Assembly: GCA_035573855.1 (NCBI GenBank)
Contig: DATLZU010000068.1
Span: 1 to 64,000, forward strand
Source: DATLZU01 sp035573855
GTDB taxonomy: Bacteria > Nitrospirota > Nitrospiria > Nitrospirales > Nitrospiraceae
Direction of reading: 5' to 3'
DNA: 64,000 nucleotides
In this document: piece after piece, positions 57,141-64,000 of the stretch
How the letters are laid out: each line of letters opens with the position of its first letter
Position numbering within the stretch: the stretch's first letter is position 1
Notes under the pieces: model-generated
Database searches by the model: none
Told to the model about the DNA's origin: nothing
The model's input: the letters and a program-made list of their open reading frames with translations, nothing else
Translations under genes and position numbers: made by a program

Positions 57141-60100
57141 CGCGTCACCTCTTCCGAAACCGCCTCCGACACGTCGTCTGTGAACCGTTGCTCCTCGGCA
57201 GCCGGATCCCCCGGCCGGTCGCCAGGTTCCTCGAACCAGCCGTACAACGCTGGCAACACGACCAACGTGAGCAGCGTCGAGGTGAAGAGCCCGCCGATCA
57301 CCACGGTCGCCAGCGGCCGCTGCACTTCGGCCCCGATGCCCTGCGCGACCGCAAGCGGCAGGATCCCGAGCAGCGTCGTCATCATCGTCATCATGACCGG
57401 CCGAAGCCGCAATGTGCAGCCGGCGAGAATCGCCTGGTCCGTCGGCCGCCCTTCGCGCCGGAGCTGATCAATGTAGGACACCAGCACGATCCCGTTCCCC
57501 ACCGCCAGGCCGAACAGTTCGATGAAGCCGACGGAGGCCGGCACGCTCAGGTACTGGCCGGTGAGCCACAGCGAGACGACGCCGCCGATCAGTGCGAAGG
57601 GCAGATTGAACATGATCAGCACCGCATATTTCCACGAGCGGAACGTGAGGAACAAGAGAAAAAGAATCAGGCCCAGCGTGATCGGCACCACCACCGTCAG
57701 GCGCGCGTTGGCCCGCTCCATGTTTTCAAAGGCGCCGCCCCATGTCACGACGTAGCCTTGCGGCAGCCGCAGCTCCCTCGCCAATTTGCGCCGCCCCTCA
57801 TCTACCACGCTCCCGATATCCCGGCCCACGACATTGAATCCGATAGAGATGCGGCGGCGCACCTGCTCGCGACTGATGCGCGCCGGTCCCTCCTGCATCT
57901 CAATGGTTGCCAGCTCGCTCAGTGGGATCGGCGCGCCGGAGGCGGCTTTGACGCGAATCTCGCCGATGGCCTTGACGCTGTTGCGATACGCTTCCGGAAA
58001 TCTGAGGATGAGCTGAAACCGGCGCTCGCCCTCATACACGTGCGTTGCGGGCTTCCCGCCGACGGCCGTAGTGAGAATTTCATGGATATCGGCGACATTG
58101 ATCCCATAGCGGGCGATTCTTTGCCGGTCGATCTTCACGGTGAGATACGGCTGGCCGGCGATCTGTTCCACCTTGAGATCCTTCACGCCCCGCACCGTAC
58201 GCATGAGATCGGCGATTTCGTCCGCTTTCTGCTTGAGCACGGTCAGGTCATCGCCGAACAGCTTGATCGCACATTCGGTCCGGATGCCGGAGATCATCTC
58301 GTCCAGGCGCTCTTGGATCGGCTGGCTCATGAGGACCGAAATCCCGGGAATATCGGCCAGCCGCCGGCGGATCGCCTCTACGAGATCCGATTTGGTCTTG
58401 GCAGTGGTCCACGTCTCCCGCGGACGCAGCAAAACGACCGGGTCGCTTTCGTTGGGCTCTTCCGGCGCGTTGGCGATCTCGGACCGGCCGATCTTGCTCA
58501 CCGCGAGGCGCACTTCCGGAAACTGCAGCATGGCCCGTTGCGCGCGTTTCTCGATCTCAATGGACTCTGACAGTGAGACACTCGGCAGCCGCATGATCTG
58601 GGGCGTGAGGGCGCCTTCGTCCAGGATCGGAATGAATTCTCGTCCCACGAAGGGCACCAGCAGAAGGCTGACCGCCAACAAAGAGACCGCCCCGCTCAAC
58701 ACTCCGATGCGATGCCACAGCGTCCAGCGGAGCACGGGCAGGTACCGCTGCTTCATCCACCGCGTGAGCCGCGTTTCGCGCGCGTGATCGCCGCGCAGCA
58801 CCATGGAGGCTAACACCGGCGAGAGCGTCAGCGTCACGAGCACCGAGACCAGCAAGGCAATCACGAGGGTATAGGCGAGTGGAGCGAACATCTTGCCCTC
58901 CATTCCGTGCAGGGTCATCAGCGGTAGGAATACGACGCTGACGATCAGAATCCCGAACAGGATCGGCCGGCCCACTTCCTTGGTGGCCTGCAGGGTCAGG
59001 TCCAGCTTGCTGCGCTCCGGGTGCGGGTTCTGCGACAGGTGGCGATACACGTTCTCGACGACCACCAACGAGCCGTCGGCGATTTCGCCGATCGCGATCG
59101 CCAACCCGCCCAGGGTCATAAGGTTGGCCGAAAGACCCAGCCGCTGCATCACGATGAACGTGACGAGCGGGGTCACCAGGAGCGTCACGGTCACCACGAT
59201 TGCGCTGCGGACGTGGCCCAGGAACAGGAAGAACACCAGGACGACCAGGAGAACGCCCTCGATCAGCGCGTCCCGCACCGTGTTGACGGCGGCAGTGACC
59301 AGCTCGATACGGTCGTAGAACGGCACAATCCGCAGGCCTCCCGGCAACGCATTCTCGCGGTGGAGGGTCTCGATCTTCTCCTTCACCGCGTGCACGATCT
59401 CCCGCGCATTGCCGCCGCGGAGCATGAGCACAATCCCGGCGACCACTTCGCGCTCTCCGTTGAGCACGGCCGCACCGTGCCGCACGGCATGCCCGATCCG
59501 CACCTCCGCCACATCGCGCACGAACACCGGCGTGCCGCCGGCCTCTTTGACGACGATGTTCTCGATATCGGCGACGGAGGTCACCAGGCCCAAGCCGCGC
59601 ACGATCGCCCGTTCCGCGTGGCGCTCGAGCACGTTGCCGCCGGAGTTGGCATTGTTCTTGGCAACCGCATCGAACACCTCGTGAAGCGTCAGGTCGTACT
59701 TGCGGAGCTTGGCCGGCTCCACGAGCACTTGATACTGCTTCACGAATCCGCCCAGAGCGTTGACGTCGATCACCCCGGGCACGCTCTTGAGTAGGGGGCG
59801 CAATACCCAGTCTTGGATGGTCCGTTGGGTCGTCAACTCCTCCTCGATGGCGTTGGGATCGGCGGCGTCCACGTCTGGTCTTTCCAGATAGTACTGGTAC
59901 ACCTCGCCCAACCCGGTCGAAACCGGAGCCAAGACCGGCTCCACGCCGGCTGGCAGGCGATCCTTCACGGCGATGAGCCGCTCCAGCACGAGCTGGCGGG
60001 CGAAGTACAGATCTACCTCATCCCGGAACACAAGTGTGATCTGGGAGAGGGCGAACTTGGAAAGGGAACGAATCTCGGCGAGTCCCGGAAGGCCGGTCAT

Positions 60101-60316
60101 CTGCAGCTCGATCGGGAAGGTCACGAACCGTTCGACCTCCACCGGCGCCAGTCCCGGCACGTCGGCGAGGATCTGGACTTGGATGTTGGTCGTGTCCGGA
60201 AAGGCATCGATCGGCATGGATTGAAACGCAGAGACTCCGGCGACCGCAAGCCCGCAAGCCAGCCCCAGCACCAGGACGCGCTGGCGGAGTGACCATCTGA
60301 GCAGGACATCGATCAT
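57137..60316 (-). CDS. heavy-metal RND efflux pump (CusA/CzcA family)
   Basis: A 1059-residue inner-membrane RND transporter: MPIDAFPDTTNIQVQI at the start, DVPGLAPVEVERFVTFPIE, a TM4 proton-relay region GGLAIAIGEIADGSLVVVEN, GREFIPILDEGALTPQ, and a C-terminal GLAVGNGIVLVSYIDQLR. It is of the heavy-metal (HME) class. The TM4 pattern EIADGSLVVVEN keeps acidic residues as in CzcA-type pumps, but the metal cannot be named from sequence alone. It is overlapped with the adaptor gene upstream (ATGA) and with the cytochrome c gene downstream. Confidence 0.92.
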   Translation of the reverse strand: MIDVLLRWSLRQRVLVLGLACGLAVAGVSAFQSMPIDAFPDTTNIQVQILADVPGLAPVEVERFVTFPIELQMTGLPGLAEIRSLSKFALSQITLVFRDEVDLYFARQLVLERLIAVKDRLPAGVEPVLAPVSTGLGEVYQYYLERPDVDAADPNAIEEELTTQRTIQDWVLRPLLKSVPGVIDVNALGGFVKQYQVLVEPAKLRKYDLTLHEVFDAVAKNNANSGGNVLERHAERAIVRGLGLVTSVADIENIVVKEAGGTPVFVRDVAEVRIGHAVRHGAAVLNGEREVVAGIVLMLRGGNAREIVHAVKEKIETLHRENALPGGLRIVPFYDRIELVTAAVNTVRDALIEGVLLVVLVFFLFLGHVRSAIVVTVTLLVTPLVTFIVMQRLGLSANLMTLGGLAIAIGEIADGSLVVVENVYRHLSQNPHPERSKLDLTLQATKEVGRPILFGILIVSVVFLPLMTLHGMEGKMFAPLAYTLVIALLVSVLVTLTLSPVLASMVLRGDHARETRLTRWMKQRYLPVLRWTLWHRIGVLSGAVSLLAVSLLLVPFVGREFIPILDEGALTPQIMRLPSVSLSESIEIEKRAQRAMLQFPEVRLAVSKIGRSEIANAPEEPNESDPVVLLRPRETWTTAKTKSDLVEAIRRRLADIPGISVLMSQPIQERLDEMISGIRTECAIKLFGDDLTVLKQKADEIADLMRTVRGVKDLKVEQIAGQPYLTVKIDRQRIARYGINVADIHEILTTAVGGKPATHVYEGERRFQLILRFPEAYRNSVKAIGEIRVKAASGAPIPLSELATIEMQEGPARISREQVRRRISIGFNVVGRDIGSVVDEGRRKLARELRLPQGYVVTWGGAFENMERANARLTVVVPITLGLILFLLFLTFRSWKYAVLIMFNLPFALIGGVVSLWLTGQYLSVPASVGFIELFGLAVGNGIVLVSYIDQLRREGRPTDQAILAGCTLRLRPVMMTMMTTLLGILPLAVAQGIGAEVQRPLATVVIGGLFTSTLLTLVVLPALYGWFEEPGDRPGDPAAEEQRFTDDVSEAVSEEVTR

Positions 60317-61512
60317 CGGGCAGGCTCGATCTTGAATTTCTCCGCCTCCGATTTCAGCAGGAAGGCGCCTTTGGTGACGACCCGCTCACCTTCCTGCAGG
60401 CCGTCCACAACGACCACGATGTCCCCGCTCTCTTCGCCCAGCTTCACCGGGCGAGCCTCGAACTGCTCTTCATCCCGTTGCACGAAGACGATCTTTCCGG
60501 ACGACCCGCTCTGTACCGCGGCGAGGGGTACGGTCAGAACACCGGACTTTGGCTGCGCATAAGCCCGCACGAGGGCGAACATCTCGGGCTTGAGAAGCTT
60601 GTCGGGGTTGGGAACCGTGATCCGCATGCGCATCGTCCGCGTGGCGGGGTCCAAGACATCCCCGAGATAGGTGATCGTGCCGGCAAACACCGCGTGGGGA
60701 TAGGCCGCCGCCACCACCTCGACGGACTGGTCCTTGTGAATGAACTGCACATCCTTCTCAGGAACGTTCCCAATGACCCATACCTCCGACAGGTCGGCGA
60801 TCGTGAACAGCTTCTGGGTTGTCTCCACCACTTCGCCCCGGGTGATATTCCGCATCACCACACGGCCGGCAAATGGCGCACGCAGCGGGACATCGGCGCG
60901 GATCGTCTGCTCGTGATCCAACCGCCGAATCTCTTCTTCCTGAACCCCCAGCAGCTCGAGACGGTTCCTGGCCTCGCGTACCTCCGCGCGAGCCGTTCTC
61001 CACTCCGCTTCGCGTTTCTGAAACTCGGCCAAACTGACCGCCCGGTGCTGGTGCAGATCGCGAGCCCGCTTATAGGCCAATTCCGCCTCGTGCAGTTTCG
61101 CCGTCGCTTTGAGATACGAGGCCTCGGCCAACCCGAGCTCCGTACTGTGGAGCAAGGCCAGCAGCTCGCCTTTCTTGACGTCCTGGCCGAAATCCACATA
61201 GACCTCCACCACGCGCCCGCGAATCAGCGACGTGACTTCTGCTAACTCATTTTCGTTGGGTTGGACGGTGGCGGGAAATTCCCGATACAAGCGGAATTCG
61301 CCACGGGTCACGGGATGGACTTCGATCCTCGCCCGCGCGATCTCGTCACGTTTCAGGTGCAAGATTCCGGAAGGCGCGGGGGTCGGGGCGGACTTCGCCC
61401 CAGAAGCTTCGTCTTCCTTCCTGCCACAACCCAGAGGGCCAACCAGACATACCAGTATGACAAAGGCGCACGCTCTTCGGAGTGAGCGCGAACGACCACC
61501 TGGCGGCGGCAT
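60313..61512 (-). CDS. RND efflux periplasmic adaptor (CusB-like lipoprotein)
   Basis: About 399 residues: a lipoprotein-type signal (FVILVCLVGPLGC, then a low-complexity linker), then the membrane fusion protein body with a biotinyl/lipoyl-like part (VTSLIRGRVVEVYVDFGQDV), an alpha-hairpin (LAEASYLKATAKLHEAELAY), RADVPLRAPFAGRVVMRN, and the C-terminal beta domain. It links the RND pump to an outer-membrane channel; no such channel gene is in the window. ATG 61512 is chosen because the signal follows directly; an upstream start at 61614 adds unrelated residues. Confidence 0.88.
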   Translation of the reverse strand: MPPPGGRSRSLRRACAFVILVCLVGPLGCGRKEDEASGAKSAPTPAPSGILHLKRDEIARARIEVHPVTRGEFRLYREFPATVQPNENELAEVTSLIRGRVVEVYVDFGQDVKKGELLALLHSTELGLAEASYLKATAKLHEAELAYKRARDLHQHRAVSLAEFQKREAEWRTARAEVREARNRLELLGVQEEEIRRLDHEQTIRADVPLRAPFAGRVVMRNITRGEVVETTQKLFTIADLSEVWVIGNVPEKDVQFIHKDQSVEVVAAAYPHAVFAGTITYLGDVLDPATRTMRMRITVPNPDKLLKPEMFALVRAYAQPKSGVLTVPLAAVQSGSSGKIVFVQRDEEQFEARPVKLGEESGDIVVVVDGLQEGERVVTKGAFLLKSEAEKFKIEPAR

Positions 61513-61991
61513 CGGTTTTTCACAGCGGGGCAAGGAGGTCTTCACGATCTCCCAGGAATCTGTCGTGTTCACGGGAAACTCGGAGATCGGACGACAGGAA
61601 GGGCGGAACTGCATGCCACACCCGCGCCGGCACCCGTGACCCGGCTTACCCTAACAAGGCCGCAATCAGACCAACGCGATGCCTGGCAAAGGCCCTAATG
61701 ACACAGGGAACAACGCAAGGCCAATGCCAGTCATGGCCACTGGAAGAGGGCAATTCCTTAAAGGGTCTCGCGGCGGGGAACCGAACTCGTCAGGTGACAC
61801 CGTGGCAGAATGGGACAAATTCATTGAGAGCCCAGGCCCAAAATACCACGCAATGTGGCCGTCACGGTTGTGGAAAAGTGAAGGCAGTGGGCCGCGGTGT
61901 TCTCGTCCGAGGACGGCACCCGCTGGTTGCTCATGAACAGGTATCCGCCTGCTTAATCCATCGATTTGATTGCCCGTACAACACGAGCAAC
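61513..61991. other. intergenic region, no gene seen
   Basis: About 480 bases between the adaptor gene and the EamA transporter, both on the minus strand. It should hold the promoter of the five-gene cation operon. I compared it with cobalamin and other riboswitch patterns by eye and found no match; no metal-regulator operator was recognised. Confidence 0.4.
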
Positions 61992-63065
61992 CTACCCATG
62001 GCCGTGACGATGGTGAAGCTCGGACACATGGGGATGATCGTGCACCAGGGGCGGATGCCGGTGCAGATGCGCGTGCGGCTGTCCAATCACAGCATGGTCG
62101 TGCCCATGCTCGTGATGCTTGCCATGCACGTGAGCATGATCGTGCTCCAATTCGTCATGAGCATGTTCGTGGCTGTGGCGCTCCCGGAGGAGAAGAAACA
62201 AACCCGCCGCCATCAACGTCGTGGCCAGACCTTCACTCGTTCCCCACCGCTCACCTAAGATCGGAACCGCAGCGACCGCACCGATGAAAGGCGCCGTGGC
62301 GAAATAGCCCGCTTCTCGGGCAGCCCCCAATATCCGCAAGGCGCGCATGTCCAACACCAGGCTTAGTCCATAGCTGATCAATCCGAGCACCAGCGCAGAC
62401 AGGAGAATCGAAAGGCTCGGCAAACTCTGGCCTGTGGCGACGGCAAGGCTCAACGTACAAGTTCCGGCTCCCAGTGTTTTGAGGCGGGTCGCCACAATAG
62501 GATCCCGGAGCGACAATTGCTGCGTCAGGTTGTTGTCGATGGCCCAGCACAAACAGGCGCCTAAAAGCGCAAGGAAACCAAGCACGTCGCCGTGCAGGGC
62601 CTGCGGCTGATAACTCAGCACGGCAGCGCCGACGAAGATCAGGCTTGCGCCCGCAACCTCCCAACGCCCTAAATGTTCCCGGAACAAGAACACTGCCAGG
62701 ACCATCGTCAGCGGTGCCTCCAGGTTCAGGAGCAGCGAAGCCAGAACCGCGGACAGACGCTCCAACCCCCACAACATCAACACAGGACCCAGGGCGCCGC
62801 CAGCGAGGATGACGCCGGCCAACAACCTGGCATCGGACCGACGTATCGGCGCTTCTTGGTGAGGCGCGCTTGATCTTCGGTAGAACAACAGCTCAAAGGC
62901 GAACAACCCCAAACCCGCCCCAAGATACAGCAGGCCGGCAATAAGCAGAGGACCGGCTTCAGGAAGCAGGAGCTTCGCGAGCGGGGGACTGACGCCGAAC
63001 AGGGCCGCGGCGGTCAGACCGTACGCCGCCCCCCGAGCCTGCGATGAAGCGGAAGGCACAAACAT
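61992..63065 (-). CDS. EamA/DMT-family transporter with histidine-rich tail
   Basis: A 357-residue protein. Residues about 10-292 are ten membrane helices in two EamA repeats (AYGLTAAALFGVSPPLAKLL; LLGACLCWAIDNNLTQQLSL). The last 63 residues (295-357) contain 24 histidines in HxH patterns (HSHEHAHD, HDHAHVHG, HHEHGHDH, HRHGHG). Such tails are typical of metal-binding regions in zinc and nickel transporters but unusual on EamA proteins, so a metal-linked or metal-sensing transporter is suspected. It lies next to the RND/calcium operon on the same strand. Confidence 0.85.
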   Translation of the reverse strand: MFVPSASSQARGAAYGLTAAALFGVSPPLAKLLLPEAGPLLIAGLLYLGAGLGLFAFELLFYRRSSAPHQEAPIRRSDARLLAGVILAGGALGPVLMLWGLERLSAVLASLLLNLEAPLTMVLAVFLFREHLGRWEVAGASLIFVGAAVLSYQPQALHGDVLGFLALLGACLCWAIDNNLTQQLSLRDPIVATRLKTLGAGTCTLSLAVATGQSLPSLSILLSALVLGLISYGLSLVLDMRALRILGAAREAGYFATAPFIGAVAAVPILGERWGTSEGLATTLMAAGLFLLLRERHSHEHAHDELEHDHAHVHGKHHEHGHDHAVIGQPHAHLHRHPPLVHDHPHVSELHHRHGHG

Positions 63066-63248
63066 TCACTCAATCAACAAATAAATGACCCCGGGAACCG
63101 TCATCCCTGCAAACCTGCCCCCAACTATAAACCTCTATAACCAGAGATCGGGCCGATCCGCCAACTCATCTTCCTCTGACCGATTCACGCCCGCTTTCCA
63201 ACGATCGGGTCATCTTTTCCCATAATAAGAGGCCCGTGAGACAATGGC

Positions 63249-64000
63249 TTAGAGGAAAAGATCGAACAGGGAGGAGAATGAGAATCCTCGAATCTTCTCT
63301 GGTTGTCTATCCTCCGTGCAGGCTCGAAGCACCAATTTCTCTCCCGCGGTTTCCGCAAGTTCAGCCATGGCTCGGTTTAGATTAGCCTCCAATTGCACTT
63401 CTTTCCGCTTTTGTTCTTCCGGTGAATACTCAGCCAAGGCTTTGCCCGGGACCCTGACTCGGAGTGCATCGTCGGACCAGACCGGTCCCTCACAGGGTTG
63501 CAGTTGGAACGCATCCAGGTGAACACGGACGGGTCGGAACGCCCAGCCCGCGATCTCCGCTCCTCCATACCAGATTGGAAAGTCGGTGGTCGCATCAACA
63601 GCGAGGAACGCCCCGACGGCCGCAGGGTTCCACGCAGTTGCGACCCCGATGGCGGTCGTCCACGCTGAGACATGTAGAAGCCAGCCGGTCACCCAGTACT
63701 GCCACCGGACCGCCCCGTAGTCATGGATGAGTCCGGTCACCGCGATATCGGCACCGGTCTGATGACCAAGCGCACGGATTTGATCCTCGGTGAGCGGAGC
63801 CCCAGCAGGGGCAAGATCGGCCAGCAGCCGGCGGGTCTCATCAAAGGGCACCACCATGATTCCGCTGTGGCGAGCGAGGTGCTCCGTGAGAAAACGCTGG
63901 GCCGTAATCTGAATCTCTTCCTTCATCTGAGCTAGAAGAACGGGATCAATCTCCGGGGAAGGGGCCTCTTCGAACGAGTGAATCTGCGTACTCTTGGTGA
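63249..64000 (-). CDS. hypothetical protein, partial (runs off right edge)
   Basis: The frame is open to the window edge (TKSTQIHSFEE then APSPEIDPVLLAQM), so the true start lies beyond 64000 and the visible part is about 249 residues; ATG 63926 is only an internal Met. It has MVVPFDETRRLLADL and LGHQTGADIAVTGLIHDYG, which resemble the beta-alpha pattern of LpoB/CsgG-like lipoproteins, then QYWVTGWLLHVSAW and two or so hydrophobic stretches, and GEKLVLRACTED near the end. I do not recognise a named family. The signal peptide, if any, is outside the window. Confidence 0.65.
   Translation of the reverse strand, partial: TKSTQIHSFEEAPSPEIDPVLLAQMKEEIQITAQRFLTEHLARHSGIMVVPFDETRRLLADLAPAGAPLTEDQIRALGHQTGADIAVTGLIHDYGAVRWQYWVTGWLLHVSAWTTAIGVATAWNPAAVGAFLAVDATTDFPIWYGGAEIAGWAFRPVRVHLDAFQLQPCEGPVWSDDALRVRVPGKALAEYSPEEQKRKEVQLEANLNRAMAELAETAGEKLVLRACTEDRQPEKIRGFSFSSLFDLFL

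Noticed and set aside
61513..61991. Possible cobalamin or other riboswitch upstream of the cation operon
   Set aside because: GC-rich segments and a GGTGCC motif were noticed, but the conserved boxes do not appear in order on either strand.
1..64000. CRISPR arrays, tRNA and rRNA genes
   Set aside because: No regularly spaced repeats of CRISPR type and no tRNA T-loop/anticodon pattern or rRNA-like sequence was seen by eye in the gene-free regions; a dedicated scan would settle it.

Overview
The window is about 64 kb of GC-rich chromosome, densely packed with housekeeping, respiratory, metal-homeostasis and stress genes on both strands. The gene mix suggests a free-living, respiring Gram-negative bacterium, and the style is reminiscent of Nitrospirota: ETF with ETF:quinone oxidoreductase, a Rieske/cytochrome b pair with a heme c fused to the b subunit, many small c-type cytochromes, RND metal efflux, several universal stress proteins and an AmmeMemoRadiSam enzyme. 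That lineage is an inference from gene content; no rRNA, tRNA or marker phylogeny is available here. I saw no tRNA, rRNA, CRISPR array or intact insertion sequence.

Layout. 0-7 kb (minus strand): a 2-oxoglutarate/Fe(II) oxygenase gene broken by an in-frame TAG, then a probable operon dnaJ - BON protein - ETF:QO - etfB - etfA. 7-13 kb: a universal stress protein overlapping a Na,K-ATPase-like P-type ATPase; facing it, a radical-SAM AmrS gene coupled to a lipoprotein gene; then a Mut7-C RNase gene. 13-19 kb: the most unusual gene of the window, a 923-residue tandem fusion of two tyrosine phenol-lyase-like domains; then a DUF1614 membrane protein and a sugar aldolase/dehydrogenase fusion. 19-28 kb: small zinc-ribbon proteins, a CapA-like enzyme with a phosphate-binding-type protein, cytochrome c, THUMP protein, stand-alone LigD-type phosphoesterase, adenosine-specific kinase, a second stress protein and RtcA. 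28-35 kb (plus strand): a structured leader with a terminator-like hairpin, acetyl-CoA synthetase, pyruvate dehydrogenase E1alpha/E1beta/E2, an acyl carrier protein overlapping E2, and a nucleotidyltransferase. 35-47 kb: a stress island (Hsp20, phosphoribosyltransferase, CBS protein, HAD-ATPase fusion, cupredoxin, third stress protein, bactofilin-like protein, RMD1-like protein, GNAT/acyl-CoA synthetase fusion).

46.9-48.9 kb is a graveyard without intact genes: relics of a two-gene toxin-antitoxin-like module and of IS110, IS3 and IS5 transposases, enclosed by perfect 15-bp inverted repeats. 49-53 kb: small membrane protein, coiled-coil lipoprotein, FmdB-type zinc ribbon, Rieske/cytochrome b-c. 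53-64 kb (minus strand): a five-gene cation operon (RND adaptor, RND pump, cytochrome c, Na+/Ca2+ antiporter, Ca2+ P-type ATPase), an EamA transporter with a 24-histidine tail, and a partial gene running off the right edge.

Themes: three genes carry what look like short repeat elements inserted in frame (lipoprotein, PDH E1alpha, Ca-ATPase). The acetate/pyruvate-to-acetyl-CoA genes, ETF system and b-c complex fit a respiratory metabolism, and the stress genes resemble a low-oxygen or dormancy-type regulon, although no shared operator was found.
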